Positions 24,603-37,200 of a stretch of 64,000 nt of DNA are shown piece by piece; within the stretch, counting starts at the first letter, position 1, and every line of letters begins with the position of its first letter. The translations under genes were made by a program, and so were the position numbers. Source of the DNA: Coturnix japonica (Eukaryota; Chordata; Aves; Galliformes; Phasianidae); assembly GCF_001577835.2 (NCBI RefSeq), contig NC_029542.1, positions 3,749,211 through 3,813,210 of the forward strand, in the 5' to 3' direction. A model generated the notes under the pieces. That model ran no database searches. It worked only from the letters and a program-made list of their open reading frames with translations, and was not told the origin of the DNA.

Positions 24603-24680
24603 ATGCTGGATATTTTCATCCTGATGTTCTTCGCCATCATCGGCCTGGTGATCCTGTCCTACATCATCTACATGTTATAG
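24603..24680 (+). CDS. 25-residue single-pass membrane micropeptide next to LASP1
   Basis: A 26-codon frame begins with a good Kozak context (GCC ATG C) and reads MLDIFILMFFAIIG, then LVILSYIIYML and a TAG stop. Apart from Asp3 it has no charged residue and nearly all of it is one hydrophobic helix, as in short membrane micropeptides. A clean donor (CAG|GTGAGC at 24712) follows the stop. A matching acceptor (CCCGCAG, ending 25047) starts a 3' UTR exon with AATAAA at 25266-25271, so the coding part lies in exon 1 of a small two-exon gene. Human has a LASP1-neighbour locus (LINC00672, which I recall as LASP1NB) in the same place and orientation. Whether it encodes the same peptide I cannot check. 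Function is unknown. A regulin-like role is only a guess from shape. Confidence 0.7.
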   Translation: MLDIFILMFFAIIGLVILSYIIYML

Positions 24681-25047
24681 GGGATGCGGTTCAGAGCAGA
24701 GCCCGGTGCAGGTGAGCAGAGCGCTGTGATTACAGGGCAGGACCGTGCTGGGGGGGGGTGTGGGGTTGGGGGGTATTTATTGCTGTTGCAATAAATTGGA
24801 TAGCCCCGTGGAAGCTCCCGACCCCCCTCCCCCGGGTGTAGCTCCTCCCGGTGCTCCGCTTCGGTTCCTACGGGGGGGGAGAAAGGAATAACGCAGGGGG
24901 GAAGGGGGGGGTAGAGGAGGGACGGCGGCTGCATCATTTAAAAGGCGGTGAAGGGGGATCCTGGTGCCTCTGCCCCCCCCAATAAGGAGCTGCGATCCCC
25001 CCCCCGCCCCCATCGCTGCTCACCAGCATCTCCCTTCCCTCCCGCAG

Positions 25048-25271
25048 ATCCTTCTGGAACAGCGTTGCCCCCTCCCGGAGCCAAAGGACGGAGCGTGGGG
25101 CCGAGGGGATGAAGGAAAGCAGTGGGGTCCTCCTCCCCCCCACCTCACCCCCCCCCACCTCGTATGTATGGGATGAGAGCCTCAGGATCGGCCCTTCGGG
25201 TTTCATTTTAGAAAGCACTCCGAATTGTTATTATATTTGTGTGTGTGAGATGCTCGATGCAATGAAATAAA
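25048..25271 (+). other. Non-coding second exon and poly(A) signal of the micropeptide gene
   Basis: The acceptor TTCCCTCCCGCAG ends at 25047 and AATAAA lies at 25266-25271 followed by a GT-containing stretch. The exon has no conserved reading frame. The exon model is inferred from splice consensus only. Confidence 0.5.
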
Positions 25272-25289
25272 AGGAGGAACGGCGCAGGA

Positions 25290-26510
25290 GGAGGGGAGGT
25301 TTGATGGCGTCGGTGATGCTTTGGCCACAACAAACCTGTGTGTTAGGAGAGATGCTGCTGTCCTATGGGGGGGGGGAATCAATGGGAACCTCCCCAGGGG
25401 ATCCCTGGGGCCTCTCCCAGGATTCTTTATCCTTATAAGCAATGAACACCTGAAACATCTCAGAGGAGGAAAGCTGCTGTGCCCCATCAGTCACCCACAG
25501 CCCCATTATATGGGCAGGGGGACAAGGGTGGGACATTGGGGTGGGTGGGCTCAGCTCTGGGGGGAACCTGATGAAAGGGGGGGGAATGTGGGGCTCAGTG
25601 CTGGATCTGAGGCCCCAGGATGGAGAGCTCTTCTTGCTCCACACCAAATATAGTTGAAAATGTGAAATATTCGGGTTAGGAATTTCTTCACACATAAGTC
25701 ATGTTCTCAATAAGCTCCACTTGGTGAGTCTGGATCCGATGTCAACATCTGCAGTGATTAAGAGAGGGTGAGTAAGGAGGAATGGAATGGAAACTCAGCT
25801 GAGTGTGAAACCAGGAACAAAATCCTTTTCTCTTCCCCCTGAGCTCTCAGCTGCCAGCTCTGCCCCACAGCAGCTCAATGGGACGTGGCACTGATCTGCA
25901 GGGAGGGATGGGAGCAGCAGAGGTGTCTGTAGATAGCTGGGCATAGATAGCCAAGTGCTGCTGCCCTTTGGGGGGTCAGAGCCAGCCCTATAGCTCTGGG
26001 CTCAGTCAGCAAAGGGGCTATAATGGCACTGTAGGAGTTGTGTGTCTCATCCAGCCCCAGTTATAACCCGCAGGCTCTGGGCCTTTGGGAACAAAAGGCT
26101 CCATGTGCTGGAAGTGCTGGGTTGTGCTTTGTGCAGCCTTCAGACAAAGAATCCCACACCTTGCTGGCTTCAGATCCAGCAATCAGCCTCAGCATCACTG
26201 GACTGCAGCGCGCCTTCAAACAGGCAGATGGAAGATGCTGGGATCCAGCAGGGCAAGGTTTCACCTCTGCCATCTACCGGCACACAGCAAAGATCCGCCA
26301 CCTATTTACTGCCCAGGTCTGGAAGAGAAAACGCCTCTTTAACCTCCCAGGAAGCCATCGCAGGGCTCTTGTCAGGCTGATGAGCTCAAGTGAGATGAAG
26401 TGATGTCACTTCAGCTGTAGGTTGGCTTTCAAAAGCTCAACCCTGGTCCTAAAGAAGCACAGGGGTGTGTGATTGGGGTGGAGAAAAAGGGTCTGTAGTC
26501 ACACCAAGGA
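25290..26510. other. Intergenic, between micropeptide gene and FBXO47 3' end
   Basis: No supported exon, RNA gene or repeat array. A 121-codon frame at 26038-26403 has no recognisable family motif and is treated as chance. Confidence 0.4.
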
Positions 26511-26528
26511 AAAGCAAAGTAAGTGCTC

Positions 26529-26534
26529 TTTATT
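26529..26534 (-). terminator. FBXO47: FBXO47 candidate poly(A) signal
   Basis: AATAAA on the minus strand lies about 490 nt beyond the FBXO47 stop codon. It is the first strong signal found downstream. Confidence 0.5.
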
Positions 26535-27023
26535 TCGTGTGACATGTGTTAGTTTGAAGGCAATAGAGCAAGAAATCAAAGGGTTTTGGAAGCAGCCAAC
26601 GTTTATATTGAAAGGAAATGGCCATCTTAGCCTATGTGAGCTTAACGTGTCCTTAACTTAGTTCTGCTCATACGTACCTTAATGGTTTTGATACCACGTA
26701 GGCAGGGGAAGGACAATGCAGGAGGTGCTCATTGCAGGCTGTAGGGATATGGCTGTGCTTCTCTCGGCCTTTCTGTTTCTCCCCGGATTCCCAAGAGAAA
26801 ACAAGACTAAAAGATCAAAATGTTTTCGGTTCTGACTTAAAGATAACATCCTTTGCTTTCTGGGTGTGCATCAGAAGTGAAAACCGGGCCATTTTTATGG
26901 CGTGTGCAAACATACACAGTGGGAAAAGAATGTGGTTTATGTTCCCAATGCAAAAGGGCCTCGACCCGCATCCTCAGTGCTGCTCCAGAGGAGCAGAGCA
27001 TGAAGTCTATGAGCTCCACAGCA

Positions 27024-30000
27024 TCAAATGGTGTTGGTGCTGCTTCTCATGGTCAGGTAAAGGATTTCCTTGTGGAAGTTTGCTTGTGCATTGACCAGGT
27101 GGAACAGGTTGAGAAAGCTGATGTCCTCTTGGTCCCGATTCCCTGTCAGTACAAAGAGAAAAGAATGAATATTTGTGAAATGAATGGATCCCAGTGACTC
27201 CTCCTAAGATAAACTTTCCACATTCTGGTCTAATTTGCACTTAGATTAATGAGGAATCAGCAATGCTGCACCTGATGGCAGCACAGCTGTGAAATAACAT
27301 GGTAAATCCCTCCAGAACTTTGCTGCTTGTCCAAAGATGGACATACAGGGACAGTTGTGTGTTAAGGTGAAGACCTGCCCTAACCGAGCTGTGCAGCTCA
27401 CTGTCAGAGCCAGCTCTGAGCTCTTAATGGGGCTGAGATGTGAACAGGCTGTTGTGCCACACTCCTGCTGTAGGGGCTCACCCTGCAGCCTTACCGGCCA
27501 GCACTGCCTGCAGCATGTCCATGACCATGTGAGCAAAGGAGTTCTCCACGCTCTGCAGGAAGATGTTTCTCTCTCCTGGGGTGCTGAAAACCTTGCAGAC
27601 CTTCTGCATCATTTTGACTGCCCAGTCCATGCAGTACAGGTCCTTCTCGCAGACCTGATGTACACATGAAATATCAGAAACATGAGGGTTTTGGGGGGAC
27701 AAGTATGACACTAAAAAGGCAAGATTACATCTTAGCTTTAACAACTGACTCTAATCTGACTGCATTGGTTGCAGCCAGAGCTAATTGTGGGGATGTAGGA
27801 GTTATCGTCAGGGAATCTCCTCAGCCTTTTGCTAGAGGTCCCTCTCAGCAGCTGGCTTGCAGGCTTGCTGCCTTGCACACTGGATGTGTTGGACAGGGAC
27901 CAGAGAGTGACAGAGGACCAAGTATCCTACTGGTCTACTCATGGATCATAGGAGTAGATGGGGAAACAGATTCTGAGTCTAAGAAAGCAAATCTGGGTGT
28001 AGAGAGACAGAAGGGGCTGCTCAGCACTACTCACCAAGGCCAGGAAGACCACGAGCCTGGCTAACTCCACAGTTCTTCCATTCACAGCTTTGCTGGCCAT
28101 GAAGGTGAAGCAAATGTTGTTCCCACTCAGGATGAGAAGCCGAGCGTTGTTCTCCAGCAGCCACTCCCGGGGAATGACTTTGTGATAAAAATGGGACAAT
28201 CTTAGTAAGCTTTGAACAAAGAGGAGCACCTTTATGGACTGTTCTGGAAGGTGTGAGTTAATAAATCGCTGCCTTTGGTGGCTAAGAACCATTAGTGGGG
28301 AGCTGCCCTCTGAAATACAGACAGGGCTTGAATTTTAAAGGTCTTCACAGATTCTTAAGATACTTCACAGCCTGGGTTTGTAAGCTGGGTTTTTCTCTCC
28401 CTCAGCTTCTGCCTGACTTCCAAACCTAATGACTTTTCCAGTTACCCCTCAGCTACTGCAAGGAATGAATGCTGCAGCCAGTTTCCCAAGGCAGCACTTT
28501 GTGTCTGAAACACAATGAATGCTGGAAGATGTGGGCTTGTAATGCTGTGGATTAATGAGAAAGGTAAGAACCCACCTGACAGCTCATCCACCAGGCTGAT
28601 AACATCGTCTGCTGTCCACTCTCTCGCTTCTGCGTCGTACAGGAGCTTAATGGCATCTGCTAAACCTTTCAGGCTGGTCTCATCTGTTGGTCCTTCTATC
28701 ATTTTCTGCCAAACCACGTGTCCTGAGCAACGTTAATCACAACTGCTTGTAAGGGATAAAGTCGTTGTTGTTAACCAAGGAAACTGGGCCTTAAAGTAGA
28801 GTCAGAGGGAGGGAGTTCAGGTAATGTAATTCAGCCTTGGAGACAGTGAGATTTTTCCTCTGTTGCTTTGTAGGAGTTGTAGCAGCAGCGTGAATCGTGG
28901 GGTGATGTAAGGAAAGTCTGGTTTAATAGCAGTGGAAAAATGTGTTTTTCCTTTAGGGAAGCAAGGTGCTTCTTTGAGGTGTAACTCATGTACTCAATGT
29001 AACTCTGCCCTAAGCGGGGAGCACAGAGGGAGAGGGGTGTGATTTCTTCACTTTAACTGTAACTTAATATCCACATTTGTCACGTTAAGCTGAAGGATTT
29101 TTCTCTAGGCAATACAATTACATCTAACTGGCATAAAGGCTGGTACCAGAAACGCTTCACCCTAAAGGAAATCTCACTCTCAAGAAACACATTTTGAGCA
29201 CTGACCTCTCCTCCCCCCCTCCCAGCACTTGACCCCCATCCCAAACTACTTGCCATCAAGAGGGGACACTGGCCCAAAGATGATGTACAGCAGGCGAGCT
29301 TGGTTGACCATCGGCCACGGCTTTAAAATCCGAGTCAACCAAAACGCAGAGTCACTGCGATGGACCCAATGGTTCAACAGGACGCTCCTGCAGAACAGCC
29401 TGATCCTCAGCTCGAGCTTTCTGGCACTTCCTAGGGGAACAAATAGGGATAGCAAGCCATTGTCCTTCCCATAATACAGGGGGTCATCCCCTAGGAAAAG
29501 AGGGAGAAGGGGTTTCTGAAGTGCACGTGGCTGTTTGCAGCCACCAAGATCTATTTTCTGGCTTCATCCACAGTGCAGTTTGAATTTGGAGGAGTTGCTT
29601 TGCTGGTTACCTGGCTTGCAGCTGACGACTGCCTGTACTTTCCGGGGTAAATTGCTCAGCTCACAGAGGAAGTTGAAGACTCGGTGACACTCCAACTCAT
29701 CCCAGCCTGCTATTAGGATCTGAAGATCACAACAGAAAAAGAGAGGGGGAAATAGATGGGTTGAGCTGCAGGTTTAGATCAAAATGCAGCTTCTCATGTC
29801 AGATAAATCCAGTCTGTCTCCTCCCACCCCAGCCAAGGCTTAAAGGAGTCTTAAGCTTCTGAACGTTGCAAAAGCACAGATTAATTGGTAGAACAAATTT
29901 GCCTTCGTTCTGGGAAGATAACATACCTGCAAAAATACCCCATAGCATTGTAGTCCTACACAGTGCAAAGGACTCGGGCAGCCATTGAGTTTAAAGCAGG

Positions 30001-32023
30001 AAACCTGTAAGCACAGAGCACCAGTAATGAGCAGACCATAGGTGAATTTATGTGGTTGAAAATGATCATTGTTCCTTGTGTACATCAGTACTGAGGAGAG
30101 GGATTTGGAGTTCAAACTCATACTGTGGGTACGACCTCCAGCATAGGGACAGTAAGAGACCACAAAGTACTGTAAGGAAATTCAAGTGGAGGTTCAGAGC
30201 TGGCGGACTTACTTCAGAGAGAACCTTGTGTATGTACTTCAGCCTGTCTTTGGTAGGTAGCAGAAGCGTGCACCTCTTAAGCAACAATCCTGCAAAGGAA
30301 ATGAACAGCTGTGAGTGCCTCACATGGCCAGTTTTAATTAACAGCAACAACAAAACAACAACTTGAGGGTATCAGCTTCATTTTAAAAACAAGTCAAGCA
30401 CCAAAATTATCTTAAGATGCTTTAAAATGCACATGGCTTGCTTACCATGAGATATCTTTGATCTAAGCAACTGTAACAGCATTCTTTTGCCCTGTGTATG
30501 CCTACAAACTTACAGCTGTAATTCTACATTGCATCATTTTATTTCTCCGTCAAATAAACAACTTCTGTCTTCAATCAGCTGGATAACAGTAGGTTAATAT
30601 GGGTCACATTAACTTGTAATTTGTTTGTCTGATTGATTAATGCTCGTAGCGGATGGGTGAAGTGATTTTTTGAAAGCAAATTCTAACACAGAGATGTGCA
30701 GTGCTCCCCATTACCATCAGCTCCGTGTTATTTGGATCTTGGTTTCTATTAGGCTGTGCTAAAAGAGGTCTGAGTAAAGAACTAATGAGACTTTCTGCTC
30801 ACGCTTTCATGGTGAGGATGCTTCTCTTCTAGGAGGTGGGATGTGGTCTGTACTGTCTCTCCAGCAGGCTGTCAGCCCCTCTGGTGGCAATGGTTTTAGA
30901 ACTGGGCTGCATTTAAGCACAGCAATAGTATTTCCCAGACTGAGGAATGCAATCTACTCCAAACTGACACAGGAAGGCAGTCTGAATGGCCACATTCCTC
31001 CAGTGAGTGTGGGGCCTGGGAGCCCTGCAGCTTTCCAGTTGTGGTGTCCAAATAAGCTAAATTTGGAAAAACCTGCTATTGAGAACAGAGCCAGTCCCTC
31101 TGCTTTCCATTTAGTATGAAGAAAAAGAAGATAAACATTGTGGAGGAGGAAGAATATACAGTATTTTATCCAACACTGAGAGGTTTTGGCATCATTTCAA
31201 GCAATTCTTCCCCCCCCCTCCCCAGTTAATGGTATCTGTGTGGGCCATTTGGCACAGGGAGGAACTTTACTTCCATAAGGAGCTGCACAAATGTTTTGGG
31301 CCGTACCAATGGAAAGAACAGAAGGACCCTTTTAACCAAGTTTGGGTCCCCTCTAATTGTTACCACTTGCATTAAAGGATCACCTAGAGATCTGTAGTGC
31401 TCTATTATACAGGATCCTTCCCTCTTGCCAGGCAGCTTGATGTTATGAAAGTCTTGCAGTAAGAGCCTTCGGTTTCCTGATGGGGTTGAGATGTAATTAA
31501 TAAGGCGGTTGCTGATGGCTTTTGACACCATGCTCAGCACACTGATGTCCTTCACTGGAAAAGCAAAACCAGGTGTAAGTCTTTACTGCAAGGGAAGTGC
31601 TGATCAGCAGTCAATACCTTTACCTTCCAAAGCAGGCCAAGAAGTGATGTTTGTAATTAGTTAATTGATTTCTGTTTAACTCATTTCTTACAGACTGTGA
31701 TGGAAATGTATGGATCTGAGCAATACTTCTCACACAATGGGCAAGAAGTATTTCCAACAGTCTGCAAATATACTTTACTTTTAGTCCTAAAAGCTGCATA
31801 TTCACATAATGAGTCACATTACCCCTTATATTAGAGTCTCACCTGAAAGGTAGCTCAGCAGCATCTGAAAGATCTCCAGTGGCAGTGTTTTAAAGTATCC
31901 GAGCGTAGACAGAGACTGGGAATCTGCATCCAGAGTGTTGTAGCTCTGTCTGGAGTGCTGGTTACTTCCCTTGTGCTTCTGGTTTGGGATGGAGGTACAG
32001 CTGGGCCTTGCAGTGGATGTCAT
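27024..32023 (-). CDS. FBXO47: F-box only protein 47
   Basis: FBXO47 is a germline F-box protein needed for meiotic prophase in vertebrates, thought to act as an SCF ubiquitin-ligase adaptor. Ten coding exons: 32023-31843, 31554-31384, 30289-30213, 30004-29927, 29719-29611, 29430-29254, 28722-28576, 28177-28035, 27654-27495 and 27142-27024. They total 1362 nt, giving 453 residues (human 452). The F-box spans exons 1-2 (FKTLPLEIFQMLLSYLSVKD). Other conserved blocks are RCTLLLPTKDRLKYIHK, SDSAFWLTRILKPWPMVNQ and PREWLLENNARLLILSG. Exon 6 uses a GC donor (G|GCAAGT), required by phase. The first coding exon has an acceptor (CCCCAG, ending 32050) shortly before the ATG, so a non-coding first exon lies upstream. 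No disabling change was seen. Confidence 0.96.
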
Positions 32024-32049
32024 TGTTCTGCTGGTCTCATACGCTTAGC

Positions 32050-33985
32050 CTGGGGAGAATGAAAAGGAGGGTCATGATTTCAGATGAGGAAAGTAAATCC
32101 AAACATAAGAAGAAGATATAACTGTTGGCACAGCGACAAAAGGTGAAAATCTTGGTCAGGAACACTGCATAAATGTTAATAGGTGGGTTAATTTCACATA
32201 GTAACTGTATGAAATGAAGAAATGGAATGGTATTTGCCTACTGCCTTCTGCTCTGAGTCTCTGGGGTAGGAGCCCTGCACAGTCAAACAACAAGATGGAG
32301 TGATTCGCTACATCTTAACACTTTAACTTCTCTTTCTGTTGCTGTTTTTAAACACTATTTCTTGATTCTGTACTGACAACAGAAAGACTATGGGGGCATT
32401 CGAGTGGAAGTGCTACAGATGGGTCCTGCCTTGTCAATGTGAGGAAGTCCTACTTGTCTGGAAACATTTTTACTTTAGGTATGTTACAATCTCAGTTAGC
32501 AAATACAGCTTTTGTAGCTCCACCACCATCAGAAGCAAATGTATCTGCACCAGAATGACTGTTTCACTTGGCTTCGCTGTAGCAAAAGATAGAAAATTGA
32601 TGCAGTTTCCAAGAATCCTGTAAGAACCTTCAAGAAATCACCCACATATAAGCAGAAAAGCTCCTCTTTGCTTCCAGTCTGGCTCCACTTGTTTTTTATT
32701 TCTTAGGGAATTCAGCCAGAGTGGTGCAATGGTCTGTGTACCTCCATCTGCTGCTGGGACTCCTCTTGTTTAGAGAACTGCTTAATGGAGACTGGAAATT
32801 GAAAGGTAAACGTTAAATATTTAACAAGCTCAACCCAAAGCAACTGTCCAGGAAGGTTCATCTTATTTGTTGCTGTAACCTAATTTGTTCACAAGGCAGA
32901 AAGCATCAACTTCCTATCATCCATACAACTAAGCAGTCGCTAAATTCCTGCTAATGGACGCCCTTCAGCCCCATGGATATTTTGCTGAGCCCCCTGTTAG
33001 CGTCTGGCAAACACTTATTACAAAAGCTTGTTTACTTTGGAGATTGGGTTGGATCCTTTCCATTTCCCTGCTCTCAGCCAGTGATATAAGACCAATCACC
33101 TCAAATATTAGCAGGAATTCACTGCTTTTCCTCCTCAAACCTTATGGAAGTGCATGAATTCAAGTGAGGAATGGCCAAACCACCATTGTTTTTGTACCAG
33201 CTCAATGGGGGAAGTGTATTATTATATTATTATTGGTGCTGAGCAATGGGGGATGAAAAGCAGTGTGATAAACATCCCAATTAGTGAAAAATGGAACTGA
33301 GAACACACAGCCTGAAGGGTGACGCTGTGAGGGAGCAAGAAAACACAAGAAAACACCCACTTCTCTCATGATTATTATCACTTTTTGTACATTTCAGGCT
33401 GTGTGGCAGCAATATATGGGTTATGCTCAGCCTTTTATTGGTGCTTTTAAAGGGTTTTTAGGCCTCAGAGCAGCACTAGGCCTCAATCCAAGGCCCTTCA
33501 GACCCTATAGGCCTCACCTACCGACCTTCCACAGCTCGGTCCCGTCCTGCAGCACAGAGCTGCTCCCCAATACACCTATAGGGCAAAAAAAACCCCGAAA
33601 TAAACGCATTTTTATGGTTTTTTACCACAGTTTTCAACGCGTTCTGTCGAATTTCTGTCAGATTCACCACTTCAGGAACCTCAGGTTCAGTGTGGGCCTG
33701 GCTGTGGGGCACAGCTGTGTTTGTGTGCTTTAATGTTTGTGTGCTTTAATGTTTATTAATGTAAACCTGGGCAGACATCATTATAAACCCAAATCTATAT
33801 TTGAATTACTATAGGCCCAGCATAAAGGCCTCCAGCACAAGCACTTCCAGCCTTAAGGAGCCGGTTCTCACTAAGGACAGCCTTATAACACCAGGCTTTT
33901 CGGAGGGCACAGGTTACTTGAGGAGTTTTATTCCAGCTTTTTGGAGGTGTCGGCCATATTCCTCCTTATTTAATTGCATTAATTA
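32050..33985. other. Probable FBXO47 first intron and upstream DNA
   Basis: No coding exon was recognised. The stretch likely separates the first coding exon of FBXO47 from a non-coding exon near 34 kb. Confidence 0.35.
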
Positions 33986-34150
33986 AAGGCCGGGATCACT
34001 TTCCCGCCTTTTCTCCTCACAGAGCTGAACCCTCAGCGCCCCTTCCCGCCCTTTTAGGCCACGCCCCTTCCTGCAACGTCCCCCATCATGACCACGCCCC
34101 CTAATGAATATTCAACACTACACCCGGCGGCGTCCAATCGCGTGGCTCTC
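33986..34150 (-). promoter_or_regulatory. FBXO47: Candidate FBXO47 promoter with E2F, GC-box and CCAAT motifs
   Basis: The block holds an exact E2F-type TTTCCCGCC (34000-34008), a second CTTCCCGCCC (34042-34051), CACGCCCC/GGGCGTGG boxes (around 34062 and 34092) and a CCAAT box near 34133. E2F-type sites are common at germline genes silenced in soma through E2F6/PRC1.6. The link to FBXO47 rests on position and motif content only. Confidence 0.4.
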
Positions 34151-34259
34151 CTTATGAATAATTAACATCAGGCTGCCATTAAGCCTCCATTTCAGAGCTC
34201 AGCAAGAGCCGGCTGTGATTAAGATACGGTTAGGTCCATTCGGTGCCTGGCTCCTTCAG

Positions 34260-37200
34260 TGGACCGAGGAGCCTTATCAGGGTTATTAGGGCTTCCTAGT
34301 GGCTGTATCCGTGTGCTGCCCTCGTCTCGGCCCCAAATTGCAGCTCCCGAGCTCACTCCGTTGCATCCCCTAAGCATCCCTAAGAGGAGGTTGCTTGGGG
34401 TTGGCTATAGCAGCAATAAGACACGTTGCAAGCTGCCCCGATGCTGTTGCATGGTGCTGTCATAGGGCACAGTGCTGCTGCATGGAAGGGGAAACCAATG
34501 AGCTGCTGTTTGGTTGGGGCAGCAAGCCGTGCTCACCAGCAAACGGGTCTTTAAAGCGATATTATTTCTTTTTAGGGCTGTTTGGATACCCCTATCTCTA
34601 GGGGAGGGCAGCTGGAGCCCTATGGGGAGGCTTTGGTGCTGCTCCTTCCCATACGATGGCAGCAGAGGGCTGTAGCTGCTGCTCTTCTCCCAATGTGCTT
34701 TTGTAAGTGGTTATTTAGGGGGGGAGGATGTCGGTTTGTTGGTGTTTCTTTTCCTCTGGAACTTTATTTGACTCATAAAGGTCAGAAAAGAGCTCTGAGT
34801 TCACCCAATGGACCCACCAAGCGCTGAACCTCATCTCAAAGCTCTCTATAATGATGGTTATTCTCCAGCTAAGCAGGTCCTGGTTGTGAGATAAAGAGAG
34901 CTGAAACACTGAGATGGTAACAGAGCTGTATTTGAGGGATGCCATTCCTTCAGGTGCCCTAATGCTGGGGTAGATACAGGGTACCCTTCTTCTATGTCTT
35001 TCTATAGCCTGGCAATGGGTTGAAGGGCTTCCTGAGCTCAAACCCACAATCAAACTCCATATAATACACACAGCAGAGGAGCTCACCCACATAGCTTTGC
35101 CCAGCTACTTAATGATTGGTATAATTAGCAGTGGCACCAGGTCTGGAAATGAAGCTGTGTTGTGTGGTGACGGCGTTATCTCGTGTTTGTTTTGTGCTGG
35201 TTTGAGTGAGTCAGGGTGTTGTTGGCTCTCCTTATTACTTGTAATCCTAGCTGATGTTTGTAAGCTGCTTTGGGCTGACGGGATGAAAGCTAATAGGGGG
35301 AAAAAGTACAATTGAGCTTTATAAAGGAGGGTGATGGTGCTGCTGGAGTCATGGGATGCTGCAGGGTGGATGGGGATGCTGTTAAATTCCTTATGGTGGG
35401 CCATGGCTTGAGTCTTTGGCTGCAGGAAAGCAGTGCAGCTCTCCATCATTACACGCTGAAGGCAAACACAGCAGAACCCTGTGATAATATCAATATTTAA
35501 ACACATAACAAGGTGCAAATCACCTGGTTAGCTGGGGATCCCTGAGCTGAGAAGCATTACTGCTTCAGGGTGGGATGATAGAAGCGATTAGCAGGAGGTG
35601 GTGGGTTCTTCCAGCTCTTCTGTGCCAGTGTGCAAGGATGAGGAAGGGACGGAGGCCCCATTTTGTGCATTGCCTTCAATGAATTCATATTACTGCATCC
35701 TATTGGGTCTGCAGCTCACTTTGAAGGCTGATGAATGGCACAGGGCTGAGAGGGGCAGTGCTGTGTGTCCTGAACTGAGTGTTCAGGTAGAAGAAATGGG
35801 CTGAGAGAGGACAAGGTGGGTGCAGAAGGGCTCAGGTTTGTGTCCTGTGTGTGTTGCTCATCCTCACTTGGATATTTGGGATTCACCTCATACCTCAGCA
35901 TTCCCTGAGCTGAGGGGCTGATCTCTAACCTTCCAGTCTGCTCCCTCCCTAGAAACTAATCCTTACCTTATCCCCATCTTCAGCTTTTCTGCATCCTCTC
36001 CCTTTGCAGAGCAATAAATGTGGGCACAAAATAAAAAGAGAAGTGGATTACCAGGAATTCATTAGCAACTCCAGTCGGGTTCCTTGGGTTTTCTGTAGAG
36101 CTGAGCAAACCTGTCAGAGTGTAACTGGTGCTTTTCCTTTCTGTTTCTTTTTAAGATGCAGCGTTGAGCCCTAAACAGATGGGAACCTGTCAGCACAACA
36201 TGGAGATAATTATCCATTCCAGCCACGGGAAGCTTCATGGCTGAGAGGGAGTTATTGCAGCCAATACAGCTCTGCTTTATCATCTTCTTGGTTTTCTTTG
36301 GCACAGCATATTGGTGAGTTCCATTATTCCTTTGAAGAAGCACCAAGAACATCCTTGTTTCCATAGGGAGGGATGTGCTGATGATGCAGTGATTTGATCT
36401 TCTATAGGTATTTGGGTGGCGTTTCAGGATCTCTCCATTATGGCAGAGCAGCACTGGGATGTTCTTGTCCTCCCTCTGGAAATGAGAAACAGAACCTATT
36501 TTCTGCTCAAGAGAAGAGAGAGTGTTCACCTGACCCAGAAGGAGGCCGTGAATCACTAAGGTCCATATTACATCTCAGTCTAAAAGATTGCCTTTGACAC
36601 ACCTGGACGTGTTCTTCACTTCTGAGCCATCTCTGCTGCCACGTTAAATTACTATCTCACATCCTTGTATAATTAGTGCTGCTGTGCTCCGTGTCAGAGC
36701 CCAGTGCAGCCCACCAAGCAGCAGGGAGACGTGCTGCAAACATTACTGCTGCATTTTTAGGGTTATGCAAAGAGCTGCCTTCTGAGATGGGTACATGTGA
36801 TGCCACTGTCACCTCAGCAAGCAATGCTTTTCCCCTTGAAAACACCCCCTGGGCATCTGTAAGTACATTTGCTTTTATTTTAGCGTTACAGCAAGCAAAT
36901 GTACAATTTGTGAGCAAGGAAACGATTCCCATTCCTGTTTTCTAGATAAGGAAACCCAAGATGCAGGCGTTTAATATGAAGCAAGGACCTCAAGAGCCCT
37001 AATACCTCCCAGTTGTAACCAGAGCTTAATTCTGCGGCTCTTGCAAAGCGCAGCACCAAAGCTGTGCATCTATTCAGGGTTTCATTCCCCCACCCACGGG
37101 CCCTTTTGTAGCAATCTGCTCCCTGTTTGCTTCCAGAGCTATTAATTATGGCTCAGCCTGCTCAGTACCTGAGCTTACATTTGCATTTCCAAGACATGAA

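Noticed and set aside
26038-26403. 121-codon plus-strand frame between the micropeptide gene and FBXO47
   Set aside because: Two overlapping frames of similar length with no family motif, no splice partners and no start context. Chance is more likely.
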